From positions 21,737,945 to 21,801,944 of the forward strand of contig CP141132.1 in the NCBI GenBank assembly GCA_035236585.1: DNA of 64,000 nucleotides, given 5' to 3'. Below the pieces are notes generated by a model. It saw only the letters and a list, made by a program, of their open reading frames with translations, ran no database searches and was not told where the DNA came from. The translations under genes were made by a program, and so were the position numbers. Shown here in pieces: positions 1 to 12,810 of the stretch (the first letter of the stretch is position 1; each line of letters starts with the position of its first letter). The DNA is from Warburgia ugandensis. Its lineage: Eukaryota; Streptophyta; Magnoliopsida; Canellales; Canellaceae.

Positions 1-99
1 GAATGGTAGTTTAATTTCATATAGTTTGCATTCCTAATTTAATTATTGCATTTTAATTAGGATTATTGCACTAGTAGCACCTGCTTAACAAGGGATAGC

Positions 100-560
100 C
101 TAAGCTCAGCTATAACCAATATACATAGGCAACTTTTTAAGCCATTGGATGATAATTTGCACTTTGCTTGAGCACTTTAAGGGCTGGGAAGTCCCAATGC
201 ACCATTTTAAAACATTAAATGTCCTTGGAAAAGCCCTAGGCAAAAAATCAAATCACTTCAAGTCCTTGGAGGACCCAAGGCACATTGTCAAAACATTACA
301 TGTCCATAGAAGTCCCTAGGCACAAAGTGAAATCACTTCTACGCATAAGAAGTTCCCAAACATAATGTCAAAATTTTCAAGCCATTGATGATCATTGATA
401 CAATGTGTTAGCAACTTAAGTTCATGAAAGTCCCAAATACAATTTCAAAACATTAGATGTCCTTGAAAGTCCTTGGGCGTGAAGTCAAATCACTTTGTTT
501 CCTGGGAAGTTTCCAATCATGATATCTAAACTTTTCAAGCCATTGAATGATCCATGTCTA
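100..560 (+). repeat. Degenerate tandem array in the leader of element A
   Basis: Phrases such as aaaacattacatgtcc, agtccctaggcac and aaatcactt recur at about 80-bp spacing. A larger phrase beginning ttttcaagccattg recurs near 134, 371 and 531. Units are heavily diverged. The matching leader of element C (26470-26600) shows no such array, so it expanded or survived only in A. Confidence 0.65.
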
Positions 561-1540
561 GGTTATAGTTCCTTATCTGTCGAGGCATGGACCCTTTATT
601 AAGTAGCATGTATGAAGTTCCATTAGTTTATTAAATTTTCTTACATTTTTAAAACATTTTTAAAACGTAATTATATGATTGATCAAATTTCCAAGGGAAT
701 GGAAAATTTATTAGTAAGGGCAATAATCCCTAAAAGATGACAGGTGGATTTCATCACCAGTTCTTGGCCCACCTAGGTTAATCATCACTAGATGCGCACC
801 CTAACCTTCCATAAACTAATTTTAAATCAAATATAAAAGTCCTATTATAAACCATGAGCTCATAGGGCCCTCTTGGAAGGAGTGAAATTATTATCACTCC
901 AATGGTTTTTAAACGACTTGCTTTGCCAACTCATTCAACTACTTAAATTGCTTATGGCTAATTGAGGAAGATGTGAAGCTGTTGATTTAGTTAGAATCTA
1001 ATTGGTAAGCAATAAGAAAATTATGAAAGTGATGAGGATCTATTTAGGTTAGTATTAATCTAAAAGTCACTCCCTTATCGAACTTCAAGATAAAAAAGAA
1101 AAAAGAAAAAAAAATCAACTTGTTTACACTAGGGTTGGAAAGATTGCTTGTCCTATTGAATGTGTAGCATTTTTGCATTTAGATCGCATCATTTAGTTTA
1201 GGTTTCTCTAGCCTAGTTAATGTGGAAAATAAATACTCTTTCATTGTAAATAAAGAATATTATTTGTTATACACAAAGTTAAGGCTATAGCAACAAACAT
1301 TTGTATATGAACGGTCATCGATCTTTAAACCCAAATTTAGCACTCGTAGATCCTGAGATCAAATGGACCAATAGGTAAGGTTTAAGAAAACATCTTGATT
1401 TAGATGACCTTGTAATGGATAACAAAGTGATAGAGATTAAGGCACTTAGAGATATTTTCCTCTAGTTCAATAAAATGCACTATCAAGCATAGTATTGCCT
1501 GCGACTAACGTAGATCATTTTGAGTTGAAACCTAGAGTAA
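561..1540 (+). other. Leader of element A, no gene
   Basis: This untranslated leader precedes gag. Blocks near 560-600 (aagtagcat) and 850-900 (gagctcataggg, agaagga-like text) can be aligned by eye with 26570-26880 in element C. There is a purine-rich stretch at 1088-1112. I see no other gene or RNA in it. Confidence 0.6.
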
Positions 1541-3160
1541 TTCACTTATTACCTTGCTTTATGGTTTAGACAAGGAAGATCCCAATCACCATGTCAAGGA
1601 ATTCCTTAAAATATGTGTCACATTTTAATAAATCAATTTCTTTGATGATTCCATTAGATTTTGGCTATTCACCTTCTCTTAAAAGGATAAAGCAAAGACT
1701 TAGCTGAACTCTTTAGAGGTAAGTTCAATCACTTCTTCTGAGCAATTTTTGAGGAAGTTCCTCAATAAATTCTTTCCTGTCCACAAAATAAAGGCCCTCA
1801 AAAGGGAAATTATTAACTTTCAACCAAAAGAGAGTGGGTATTTCTATGAATGTTGGGAAAGGTAGGACTTATTATTCAAATGCCCCCATCATGGTTTTAA
1901 CAAGTAACAACAAATGCAATATTTCTACGAAGGTTTAACTCCACAAAATTGATGTATGATAGATGCCACTAGTGGTGGGGAATTTATGACCAAAAGTGAT
2001 GTCGAAGCCTAGAATTTCATTGAAACATTATATGAGAACTCTCAGCAATGGGATTATTCTACACGCATGGAAATATTGCATGAGATAGGGACCACTCCAA
2101 ACTTTTATGCTGAAATGGATAGGTTGGCATATAAGGTTGATAAATTAGATAGTTTAGTTGAAAAGTTTGATGCTTTCATGTTGGCTAGTAGATCATCTAT
2201 ACAACCTCACAATGGGGTATGTTCCATTTGTTCTAGTCCAACGCATCCTATGGCCTCTTGTTTGTCAGGCTCTACATTCCGTAAATATTTTTTGGAGTAA
2301 GTAAATGCATTGAATGCATTTAAAAATGTAGCAACAAGTCATATTCTGAGACCTGTAATCCTAGATGGACTAGACGTCTCAATTTTTCATTGTCGAAGAA
2401 TAATCATTAGGAAAGATCAACTGGGATTCCCCCTAATCAACCTTTCCTTAGAGCCCAAGTTCCACAACAACCTACACCTTCACAATAGTTTCCTCCACAT
2501 TAGAGAAAACAATATTTAGAGGAGACCCTTAATTTGTTCATGCAAAGTTCACTCAAGTTTGAAAATGATTTTAAAAAAACTTTTCATGCTCACTCATAAT
2601 CTATTACTAAGTTAGAGTGTCAAACTGATCAATTATTCATTGCACTTACTCAAAGGGAAAAAGGAAAATTTCCTAGTTAGCTTGTACCTAACCCTAAAGG
2701 CTAGTATGAGATTGGTTGAAATTCTAATGAGAAGAAATTTTATGAATAAGCCAAATTGATAACTACCCTTAGAAGTGGTGAACAAATTGATAATAAAGTG
2801 GTCTTAATTAAGGAGATGGAACAACATAAGGAGATTAAATTTCATACAAAGACTCGGAAGAGTAAAGAGAAGTGTCAGAAATCCCCCACTTCTTCTGCCC
2901 CCAGTCTTGAGGCATCTTATAGTCCCAAGGCTCCATATCCTCAACATCTGAATATGGCTAAGAATGGAACAAATTTTAATGACATAAGGGATGTTTTTAA
3001 AAAAGTGAATCTCAAATTTCCATTACTCAACCCAGTTAAAGAAATTCTTTCTTATGCCAAGCTTTTAAAGGATCTCTATACACAAAAGTTAAGCTTAATG
3101 TGTAGAAGAAAGCATTTCTCCAGACCAAGTGAGTTCAATAAACTAACACAACACCATGCC
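1541..3160 (+). pseudogene. gag: Broken gag of element A
   Basis: Gag forms the capsid and nucleocapsid of the element's virus-like particle. Frame-shifted pieces read as an Athila gag. They include a GLDKEDPNHHVKEFLKIC-like segment near 1560-1620 and the segment equivalent to FYEGLTPQN near 1922-1950. A zinc knuckle CSICSSPTHPMASC lies at 2220-2261, with correct CX2CX4HX4C spacing. The LRSG linker motif lies at about 2759-2790 and leads toward protease. Many stop codons and frameshifts interrupt it, so no functional protein is possible. The same regions in elements B and C align with it. Confidence 0.85.
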
Positions 3161-3171
3161 TAAGTATTGGG

Positions 3172-3945
3172 ATCCTAGGTGCCCCAGTATATCATGTGTC
3201 ACAAAGGAACACATAATAGATAGAACATTACTTGACCTGAGGTCAACTGTTAACCTATTGTCATATTCTTTTATTTGCAATTAGGTTTAAGCGAGATGAA
3301 AAGGTTACTACCAAACTACAATTGGCTGATAGATCAGTTAAATTTCCTCATAGTGTGGTTGAGAATGTATTGATATAGATTGAGAAGTTTTTATTTCATG
3401 TAAAAAACTTTCTTGTCTTAGATACCCAACCTGTAGCTTATCTTAGTAATCAAATTTCTATTATTTTGGGATGCCCTTCTTTGTAACCTCTAACACGATA
3501 ATCAATTTTAGGAATAGAATCATGAAATCGTCATTTGGCAACATGAAGATTAAGCTCAATATTTTTAATGATGGAAAACATCTAGACTTTGTAGATTCTT
3601 TTGAAGTAAATAATATGATTGAGAGTCTTGTCCATGACACATTCCTAACATCCTCCAATTCTAACCCCCTTGTAGCTTGTTTATCTTATTTCGAATTAGA
3701 TTTTGACATAGACCATTTTGTTGATGAGGTAAATGCATTATTTGATACTGCACCAATATTAGACACTTCTAAATGGAAAGCCAAAATGAAACCTCTTACA
3801 CTCCCTAATACTACCATGTTCTATCTATTGAGAAACCCGATGCTTGACCTAAAAACTTTGCCCAAAAGTTTGAAATATGCCTTTTTATGTCCATCCCAAA
3901 CCTTACTTATTATTATCGCTTCCAATCTTGATAAGGAATAGGATC
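3172..3945 (+). pseudogene. Broken aspartic protease region of element A
   Basis: This is the retropepsin-like domain that processes the polyprotein. The expected GCP...R(A/T)LLDLG(A/S)xVNLL signature is visible at about 3178-3260, but the catalytic DLG(A/S) reads DLRS. Downstream, the segment with LDTQPV and VILG lies near 3415-3475 and continues into the 156-residue frame at 3471-3941 (IINFRN, then the spacer before RT). A homologous minus-strand frame lies at 12189-12482 in element B, and a plus-strand one at 31918-32121 in element C. Confidence 0.8.
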
Positions 3946-3999
3946 ATAAGCTACTTAATGTTCTTAAAGAATAGAACTATTGGGTGGTCAATAGTAGAT

Positions 4000-4790
4000 T
4001 TAAAGGTTATAAGTCCCACCTGGCATAACTCTAATATGAAGGAAGTTGTAAGAGTGGAGCTTTTAAAGCTATTAGGCATTGGCATCATTGACCCCATTTC
4101 TAATCTCTTAGGACAACCCAGTTCAAGTTGTACCTAAGAATTCTGTTGTAATAGTAGATAGGAATGATGACAATGAGTTAGTCATCATCTGCATGACTGC
4201 TGGGTGAAGAGTGTGCATTGACTATAGTAAATTGAACTTGATCACGAAGAAAGACCACTTTCCTCTCCCATTTACTGACCAAATTCTTGAAAGGTTAGCC
4301 GAACATGAATATTACTATTTTCTTAATGGGATTCTAGTTATAACTAGATTCCAATAACACTAGAAGACCAAGAGAAGACCACCTTCACTTGTCAATTTGG
4401 AACCAATGCCTATCGTCACATGCCCTTTGGGTTATCGAATGCATTGTGAATTTTTAGAGGTGTATGATGAGTATTTTCTCTAACATGGTAGAGCATTTCC
4501 TTGAGGTTTTTATGGATAATTTTTTAGTGTTTGAACCATCTTTTGATGAATCCTTGGACCACCTAGCTTTAATGTTAGGTAGGTGTTATGAAAATAATTT
4601 GATGCTTAACTAGGAAAAATGCCATTTTATGGTGAAAAGTGGAATAGTCCTTGGGCACATCATATTGGAAATTAGCATTGAGGTTGATAAATCCAAGGTG
4701 AATCTCATATCTAATCTTCCTCCTCCTAGGATGATGAAGGAGATTCACTCATTCTTAGGGCAATCTTAAGTCTTATTGTCAATTCCTTAA
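4000..4790 (+). pseudogene. Broken reverse transcriptase of element A
   Basis: RT copies element RNA into DNA. The segment RVCIDYSKLN lies near 4210-4240, followed by DHFPLPF(T)DQ and FLNG (normally FLDG). The catalytic box reads FMDN at 4509-4520 instead of FMDD, so one metal-binding Asp is lost. The C-terminal piece EKCHFMVKSGIVLGH lies near 4615-4660, before a frameshifted SFLG motif. Stops occur throughout. The element C copy at 32575-33350 keeps FMDD. Confidence 0.87.
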
Positions 4791-4889
4791 AGATTTTAAT
4801 AAGATATATAAACCCCTTTGCACTTTTCTTATAAAGGAGGCAATCTTTGACTTTGATGATAATTGTATGAGTGTTCAAATGCCTTAAAG

Positions 4890-5330
4890 TTGAATTAACC
4901 TCTGCCCTTATTATTCCACTGTGAAATTAGAGTGCACCATTTGAAATTTTTTGTGACTCCTCTGATTACATTATCTATGTTGTTTTGGGGTAGCAAATTG
5001 ATAAATTACCCCATGTGATACACTACACTAGTAAGACCCTGAATCATGTCCAACTCAATTATTCCATCACATAAAAAGAGTTGTTAACTGTGTTTTTGTA
5101 TTAGATAAATTTAGATCTTATCTTTTAGAATCTAAAGTCATTATCTACTCAGATCATGCTACTGTGAAGCATCTTCTTTCTAAGAAAGATACTAAACCTA
5201 GGTTAATCTAATGGATATTAATTCTGTAGGATTTTGATATTGAAATTTGAGATAAGAAAGGTTTTGAGGCTACCATAGTAGACCATTTATCCAGAGTCAT
5301 TGTTGAGTCTACTAGTGAGTCGGTGCCCCT
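4890..5330 (+). pseudogene. Broken RNase H domain of element A
   Basis: RNase H degrades the RNA strand during reverse transcription. Readable pieces are PFEIFCDSSDY near 4935-4970 (first catalytic Asp present), [14 protein letters not shown] near 5000-5045, an Asp-bearing SDHA(T)[12 protein letters not shown]-like segment near 5145-5200, and the DHLSR-type terminus near 5280. Several frameshifts separate them. The domain follows RT directly, as in other Ty3/gypsy pol genes. Confidence 0.8.
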
Positions 5331-5399
5331 TTCTGAGTCTTTTTCGGATGAGCAATTGCTATAGGTTTCTAAGTTGCCTTAGTTTGCAAATGTAGTTAA

Positions 5400-6560
5400 C
5401 TATCTTATTACTAATCAGATGTCATCACATTGGTCAAAACATGATAGGTCCACTTTTCTAGCTGAGGTTAAGTGCTTCTTTTAGGACAATATGTACTTAT
5501 TCAAGCATTGTTTGATCAGACTATTAAGAGATGTGTTCCTGATAGTGACCACGAAAGTATCATCTGCTTTTATCATTATCATGATGTGGAGGCCACTTCA
5601 ATGTGAGAAAGATAGATACAAAGATTTTGTAGGGTGCATTTTATTGGCCTACTATTTTTAGGGATTCTCATGCTTTTTACATTGTCAATGAGAGTTGTCA
5701 AAAGTTAGGAAGCATGGAATATGATGCCCTTAAATCTCACCTTGATTGTTGATCTTTTGATACTTAGGGAATTGATTTTATGGGTCCATTTCCTAACTCC
5801 TTTGGAGATTTATACATTCTTATAGAAGTAGACTACGTGTCCAAATGGGTAAAGTTTGTATCGTGTAAAACAAATGACTAAAAGGTAGTGGTCCCATTTT
5901 TGTAAGATAACATTTTTGCATATTTTGGTATTCCATGCACTATTATTAGCATAGTGGAAAACATTTTTTCAATCAAGTGTTTGAAGTATTAATGAAAAGA
6001 TATAATGTAACTCATAGAGTTGCACCAACCTACCATCCACAAACTAGTTGACAAGTAGAGGTCTCCAATAGGGAAATAAACCACATATTTGAGAATACAG
6101 TAAATCCTAGAAAAAAAGATTGGTCTTTATGACTTAATGATGCATTATGGGCTTACTGTTCTATTTTCAAGACTTCCATTGGAATGTCACCCTATGGCTT
6201 AGTTTATGAAAAGGCCTATCACTTTCTAGTTAAGTTAGAGTGCTAAATATACTTGGAAATCAAGTAACTCAACTTCAATTTTGACAAAGCAAGCACCCAC
6301 AAGAAACTCCAACTCTAAGAGTTGGAGGAGATTAGGATGCATAGATACTATAAAAGACTATAAGGATCGAATGAAATTGGTTCATGAAAGGAATATTTTA
6401 CGAAAATCTTTTCTACCTGGTCAGAAGGTCTTGTTATATGACTCTTGCATGAATCTCTTTCTAAGGAAATTGAGATCTCTATGGATTGGCCCTTTCATAT
6501 TTCATATTGTTTTTCCTCATGGGGCTGTCTACCTTAGGAAAAATGGGTAATGGTTAATAA
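5400..6560 (+). pseudogene. Broken integrase of element A
   Basis: Integrase joins element DNA to the genome. Remains of the HHCC zinc region lie near 5560-5720. The core begins with GIDFMGPFP near 5770 and VDYVSKWVK near 5828. A degenerate NREIN-like piece lies near 6070, and the conserved FHDRxxxRKxFxPGQKVLLY-type stretch lies at about 6360-6440. The second catalytic Asp region near 5945 is altered. The 89-residue frame at 6281-6550 is the C-terminal end of this gene, not a separate gene. Confidence 0.83.
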
Positions 6561-8264
6561 CTAAAACCATATTTAAAGTTAAGGAACGTTGATGAGGAGG
6601 AGGAATTTTCCCTCAAAGATCTTGTTTACCGGGATTAATTCTGCTACATATCTATTGTATCTTATTTACAGGTTTAGTGTCTAGTAGACTCATTAGGAAA
6701 TCTTGGATTTGCATCCACATTCATTATACATTATTTTGCTTCATAGTTGCACCATAATATTCTCATTAGGGTTTGTTCACCATCATCCGCATGTAGGTAC
6801 ACTTCTTTCTATTACAATTAGTTCCTTTTATTATCCTTTTTCTAGGGTTTTCCATGAACAAAATTTAAAGTTGAAACTTATTGCATAGTCATTATATATA
6901 TATATATATGTATGTATGTATGTATAATTTATTTTCAAGAGTAAGTATAACTTAGAGATCTTGAAGAAGAATAGTGGAGACTTATAACCCATGTGAAATT
7001 AGAGCCATTCTCTCTTTAGGAGGGTTATACATAAATTCCAATTTTTCTTCACTAGGCATAAATTCATAGTGGGTCTCGTTATTCTTTATTTTGGTCAACT
7101 ATTGAGAAATCATAGTAAAGACTATATCACATATATCTTGAGTTTATGGACTCATTTAAGTCATATGAAACCTAAAAAATGATATAAGTCATTCTTGATT
7201 AATAACCCAGAGCCTTTGGCCAATCCTATGTTATTTTTTTTATTAGTTAGCCCTTTTTGGGCCTTTATATTATAGAATTTTTTGTGAGCTAATTCACCAC
7301 TACCCATATTTTACCCTATATTATATCCATTACCCATTCTATTTTAGAAATATATAGAGAAAATTGGAGAAGAATCTTGAGGATTTAGTAAGACTAATAT
7401 AGTTCGAGAGGTGGACCTCATAGTGTTTCAAAGAAGAATAATCCTAAAGTAGAAAAAAGCTATGTTCAAACTAAAGTAAAAAAAGAAAAGAAAGAGAAAG
7501 CCAATGAAAAGCGAATGTTCACTCTCATGTGTGAAAAGAAGATTATGAATATATTAGTAGGAGACCTTTACATATTCTTCGAAACATTTTGTTTACCCTT
7601 ATACCACTTTCTCTGATAATCATATCCTAAGCATTATGTTTTGTCATAGTAAAAGACCTAACTTGATCTTAGGAGAAATATAGCTTGGATGTGGTCATGA
7701 ATGAGTAGGGATTATGGTAGACTATAACATTCTTAATAGTTGATTTCCTTTCCATGAGTCCATTTATTAGTTTTTTCTATGTTATTGTTCTTTCATATGA
7801 AATATGTGAGACAATTTGGCTTTGATACACAATATTTCACTCATATATTGATCAGAGTTTTACCAATTTTTGAGTGACCCTTTCAAATTGTTAACTATAT
7901 CTTGTGAGATTTGAAGTCAAAACATACTTTTGGACAATAATTAGGTTATATTTACTTAGTGACTAATACTTATGTATATGTTGGCTATTCACATACACAC
8001 ACATCTAGAGGTTTGATTAGTAATGGATGCCTTTAGCATAAGGTTAGGATTTTAAGCTAATGTTCATTTTTATTAACATGTTGAAGTAAGATATTTACTA
8101 TACTCTAAATGGAAGAAAATTCTCTAAGACAAAATGAAGGAACTTCAAAATACATTATGAAAAGTGTTTATGAGTATCATTTCTAGAAACCCTTATGAGA
8201 CTATAATTTCTCCACTACGGATTTGAATGCTTTATGCATATGTTAAATGCAGATGACAAGATCT
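6561..8264 (+). other. 3' tail of element A before the insertion of B
   Basis: This non-coding tail lies between integrase and the lost junction with the 3' LTR. It aligns by eye with the tail of element C (43180-44540) and, reversed, with element B (about 10930-11100): shared phrases include cttagagat(c)ttgaagaa and catatgttaaatgca. I see no envelope-like gene. The tail stops at 8264 where B's 3' LTR begins, and its continuation is recognisable at 49702. Confidence 0.65.
6893..6925. repeat. (TA)n followed by (GTAT)n microsatellite
   Basis: A run of TA dinucleotides passes directly into four GTAT units within element A's 3' tail. Confidence 0.95.
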
Positions 8265-10816
8265 TGATGGGTTTTAAATAATATCGTAAGTGCATGGGAA
8301 GTCTATAATTAACAAAACTTAATTAAACCATAGCTTAAGCATTTGACCTAGTCAAATGATTTATTAACTAATTAAGTAATCCTAAAGGTGCTAGAAATAA
8401 TAAAATCAAATAGAATGTATGCCAATGGTTTAAAAATCCAATATATTAAAACTAAATATTTTTAGAATTAAATTATTTATATTTTTCACTTACGCATGTT
8501 AATAGAATTTTGATAATTCTAAAACACAAAAAATATATCTTTAAGGATCTCTTTGATAAATTTTCTTAATATTAGTTTTCTAGCATAGTTAAAATATATA
8601 TATATACTTAAAGTATATCATGTCTTCTTGGAGCATAGGTTGTCAAATTTTTTTGTATTTAACTATCTACTTACCATACCTAATATCCTTCCTCATAACA
8701 ATCACTAAGTATGTAACTAGATTATTAAAAATCTAACATCAATAGTTAAGTTTTTTCTTAAACTTAAAAATCACTTAATCTTAAAAACATCTAATTTAAC
8801 ATATTTTCATTCTAATGCTAAGGTAAATAAATCTAAATAATATATTTCATAAAAACCTACTATTATAAACACAAGCATGAAAAAAACACATTAACTAAAA
8901 GAAAATAAAATTTATTTCATTCAATAGAAGATTACAAGAGATTCTTACATCTAATGAAATAAGCAAGAGCATAAATAAAATAAAATTCCAATGAGCTAGA
9001 ACGAGATCATTCCAAGTACTCCTCCATGTCACTCAAAAGAATTTCTCACAAACTTCGCTAACCCACACACTACACCTATCTTTCTCCTTGTCTACTTGTG
9101 ATATAGCTCATGTTGTGTCACTCAATATAGCCATGAATTACCAGCAACTCATGTCACAAAGCACAGGAGAAGTTATTACACCCCAGCAAGACTGCTTTAT
9201 GTTTGTAATACTAAGAGAGAGAAAGAGATTTAGAAAAGCTTGCAAATGAAAAAATCTAAGAGAGACAAATAGATGGAATGATAGAGGATAGGATGGACAT
9301 GTAGGGATGTGAATTTCAAATCTAGAATATGAAGAGAAAAAATTCATAAAAATAAAAATAAAAATGAAAAATATTAAGACTTTATAGTAAGAGCTAAATT
9401 TTGGTGTAAAAAAGGGTAAATGCAAAAGGGGTTAGCAAATGAGTTTTTTTACGAAATTTTGTGGTGATGTAGTTTGAGCTGTGAATTTCATAATGAAAGA
9501 ATATGTAGAAAAAATTAAAAATAAAATGGTAGAGAAAGGTCAATAAATTGAGTAAAAAAGTTGAATATAGAGTGTAAAAGGGATGAATGAGTGCAAGGTT
9601 TAGTGAATGAGAGTTAGGTGGATCTTTTTGTGATTGATAGAGGATAAGATCAAGGGATAAGTGAGCGAATTTGATGGTGAGATGTGATGGAGTGGTGGCT
9701 AGCATTTACATGATTTTTGCCCTTCATTACCTTCCCTTGGATCATATTTCAACCTTAAGATGGATGGTTGAGATTTCCTTAAAGTCTCCTAGCCAAAAAG
9801 GCATTTTTTAATGACTCATTCCTTCTCATTCATTGAACGGTCATTCTCTAGAGTGAATGGCTAGGATCTTGAAGAGATTTTCTTAAACACTAATTCCCTT
9901 CATTTATTTTATCCTCTGCCCACCATTTTTATCTGTAGCCAATGACCTTGAAGAGAAAAACATGTTTTCATCTATGGGAAACATGTTTTCTCCTCCTTGA
10001 AAAATGGTGGGCAACTTGCCAAAATTTTCTTCTCCAATCATAGATCAGTCTTCTTCCTTGTGTATGGATTCTTCTTATTAGTAAATCCTAACTCAAATGG
10101 CTTCTCATTAATTGCTTTATGATATTCTTGGATGTGAATCAATGTTAGCCACTCTATCTTGAAATTCACGAATGAAAACTGACAGTAGATTTTATGTTTT
10201 TTGTCTCTCTTTTCACCTCTTTATTTTTCTCCACCAATCATACTAATCCATACGTGCAATTCACATGAAATTAAGTGGGATGCACCACCTTTCCATGAAA
10301 AACTCATGGTAAACATGTAGGTGGTTCCCATTTTGAAATGCAGGTAGAGAAAGTGAGGGATTTAGGTCTCCCACGGGCCTTAGTTTTAGTATGCTTCACA
10401 TGAGTACCTCCTTTGATGTGTGGCTCTTAACCTTCCTTATAAGCTTAACCAACGATGGTGAAATACATGCATGCATACATGGATGGAATTTCTACCACCA
10501 TATATATATATATATATATATTAACAGCCTCTTTTGCCTAGATAAGGTTTAGTGATGCTTCTAGGGTTTCTGATTGTGCTGAAAATTTGCATTCTGAACT
10601 TTCAGATTTCACTAAATTTGGTATGAGAGCCCATGTTGAGGCTTGGTCTATTAATTATCCATCTTCTAAGTTTGGAATGTTAAAAATATCCCTTTAACAA
10701 TTGTACTATAATCTTGCAAAATGTGAAAATAAACCTAATTAATGATTTTATGATAAAATAAGGGCTAAAATATGCTAAATATAGAGGTATTCTATGTAAC
10801 ATTTTTATGTGTATCA
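8265..10816 (-). repeat. 3' LTR of element B
   Basis: On the minus strand the LTR starts TGATACACATAAAAATG at 10816 and ends ...AAACCCATCA at 8265, about 2.55 kb. It is preceded, in minus orientation, by a polypurine-type stretch TTTGGGGGTATT (10817-10828). Blocks at 8600-10810 match 47215-49700 closely, and 8265-8525 matches 23178-23399. Minus-strand frames at 9138-9705 are chance frames in this LTR. It contains a (TA)10 run at about 10499-10520. Confidence 0.85.
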
Positions 10817-11410
10817 AATACCCCCAAACTTAGATTTTTCTAGTCCTTAAGTAAAACTACTAAAATAAAAAATAAAAAATCTAAAAATTCCTAATCACTT
10901 TCATAAGTGTTATCATCTACATTTATCATATGCAGAAAGCCTTTAAACCCCTAGGTTACCTCTAGGGGGTAACCACTATTTTTTTTTTAAAATTTTATAT
11001 AACCCTCATAAAAGGAAGAATGGCTCTAAAGCTCACTTGGTTAATATTCTCCACTTATTTTCTTCAAGATCTCTAAGTTATATTTACTTCTTAACTTAAA
11101 TTACATAAATATGGCTATTTAATGCAATAAAGAATCTAAGTTTAATTTTAAATGGAACACTTTAGAAGAAAGATGACTTGATAAACTAATTGCATACAAA
11201 TCTATTAATAAGCCAAAATTGACAAGATAAACTAATAAATTAGAAAATTCAAACTTCTGATCTTTATAGATGAACTTATCATAGTTTTTTTCACAAAATT
11301 TTTAATTTTTTAGTTTTCTCAAAAATTGACTCTAAAACCTAAATTAATGCAAAAAAATTTGAAATACCCTACCCCCATACTTAAATTAAAACATTGTCCT
11401 CAACATTAAG
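10817..11410 (-). other. 3' tail of element B
   Basis: On the minus strand, GAGGACAATG and AAGTATGGGGG near 11405-11365 match the Athila tail motif, and AAATCTAAGTTTGGGGG near 10845-10822 adjoins the LTR. Between them, the block at about 10930-11100 aligns with the tails of elements A and C. No gene is visible. Confidence 0.7.
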
Positions 11411-12180
11411 AATTACCTACTGTTGACAAATGAAAATAATAAATATGAGAGGAAAGGGCTAGAAGATATGTGCCTACACTTCTGAAATAGTATTGTGATC
11501 TATTGATGTCGTCTGCATGCAAATGCAAATGCAACTAAATGATCCTACAACTAACTTATCTAACCAATCCAATCTACTCTACCTTATCCTTAAACTAATA
11601 TAAGGATCCCAATCCTAACTCTAACAAATCCTAAATCTAACTCTAACCATGGAGGAGTATCTAGAGTAACTTAGTTTACTTCAAAATTTCATGGTAATCA
11701 ATGTATTTTTTCCACCTAAATATTTGAAGATGGAATGGAAGGATATGATTGTGAATTATAGAGAATACAATTTTCCTGGGAACAATTCTATGTGCATTGT
11801 CCTAGAAGTTGTCATTTTGGGGGGATCTAAGATGCCTACATCAAACACCTAAAAATATTCCTCCTCTCCTACGCCTTCTTGAATGATTGGACGAAGCTAT
11901 TCCTACATTTCAGTACTATGTAGTTAAGGTTTGTCTTGGTGCAGGGCATTAGTGAGACTGAACCCATCTTGGTTATCTATGATACACCATTGAGTGGTTC
12001 GATGTTTGACAGTAACATCAATGAACTCTCCTTCCTATTCTACCATAATAGGGAAGGTTTCTAATGAACCTGCATTTTGCATTGTGGGTCATCTAGTAAA
12101 AGTGGTAAGTTCAAATTGGGTATTTCTTATGCAATACAAGCTCAAATATAAAGTCAGGGATCCTAGGAGGTCCAACTAAG
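11411..12180 (-). other. Unassigned stretch inside element B
   Basis: This occupies the place where RT, RNase H and integrase should be. I recognise none of them. A short open minus-strand stretch at about 12036-11926 reads EGEFIDVTVKHRTTQW and continues to a stop, and looks protein-derived, but I cannot name it. The plus frame at 11994-12179 is probably its shadow. Confidence 0.4.
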
Positions 12181-12188
12181 GTTTTCTA

Positions 12189-12810
12189 TTAATAAGGGTC
12201 AATTAAAGGCATGGTATCCAATAATGCATTCACTTCATCAATGGAACTGTCGATAATGAAATCATAATTAAAATGTGGAAGATAAGCCTTGAGAGGATCA
12301 ATACTGGAGGATGGTAGGGATGGTAGACTCCCCATCATATTGACTTTAAATATATATCCAAAGTTTGGTTGTCCTACATTAAAGACATTCAACTTAATGT
12401 CCATATTTCTGAAGGACAACTTCATAGTACCATTCCTAAAATTGATAATGGCATTCACTGTGGCTAGGAGTGGCCTACCCAAAATAACTCAAATTTAACT
12501 ACTTGGATATGCTACAGGTTGAGTGTCTAAGACTAAGAAGTCTGCAAGAAATAGGCATTTTTCAACCTAAGCTAGAACATCTTCTATGACACCATGTGGA
12601 ATTTTGATGGACCTATCTACTAACTATGGTGTGGTGGTTGTCATCTTCATCTTGCCTAGACTTAATTTCTTGTACACAGAGTATGACAATAGGTTAATAG
12701 TTACCCTTAATCATGTAGTGCCCTAGTGACTGTGTATTCCCTTATCACTCATGCTATTGTGGGACACCCTAGATCTTTATAACTTGGTGGGGTGTTGTGT
12801 TGTAAAATGA
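12189..12810 (-). pseudogene. Broken protease region of element B
   Basis: Read on the minus strand, GCPTIA near 12765 is followed by a RALHDLG-type active-site remnant and the NLLSYSVYKKL-like segment near 12690. LVDRSIKIPHG and LDTQPVAY follow near 12615-12510. The open frame at 12482-12189 starts MGRPLLATVNAIINFRNG and matches 3471-3941 of element A. It ends where recognisable pol sequence stops. The overlapping plus-strand frame at 12289-12498 is antisense shadow. Confidence 0.8.

Larger units (their letters stand above)
1..8264 (+). mobile_element. Element A, left arm: degenerate Athila-type Ty3/gypsy retrotransposon
   Basis: A leader, gag, protease, reverse transcriptase, RNase H and integrase follow in the Ty3/gypsy order, all in + orientation and all broken by stops and frameshifts. 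Athila-type assignment rests on the LRSG motif after gag, the VFMD(D/N)F form of the RT catalytic box, and the zinc knuckle with spacing CX2CX4HX4C. The 5' LTR lies left of the window. The 3' tail is interrupted at 8265 by element B and resumes at 49702. The leader matches that of element C near 26560-26890, which supports the assignment of the first kilobase. Confidence 0.85.

Noticed and set aside
6561-8264. Envelope-like gene, as carried by some Athila elements
   Set aside because: No long frame, signal peptide or membrane segment can be followed in the tails of A, B or C.
12289-12498. Plus-strand 69-residue frame
   Set aside because: It is antisense to the clear gag/protease-region frame of element B at 12482-12189.
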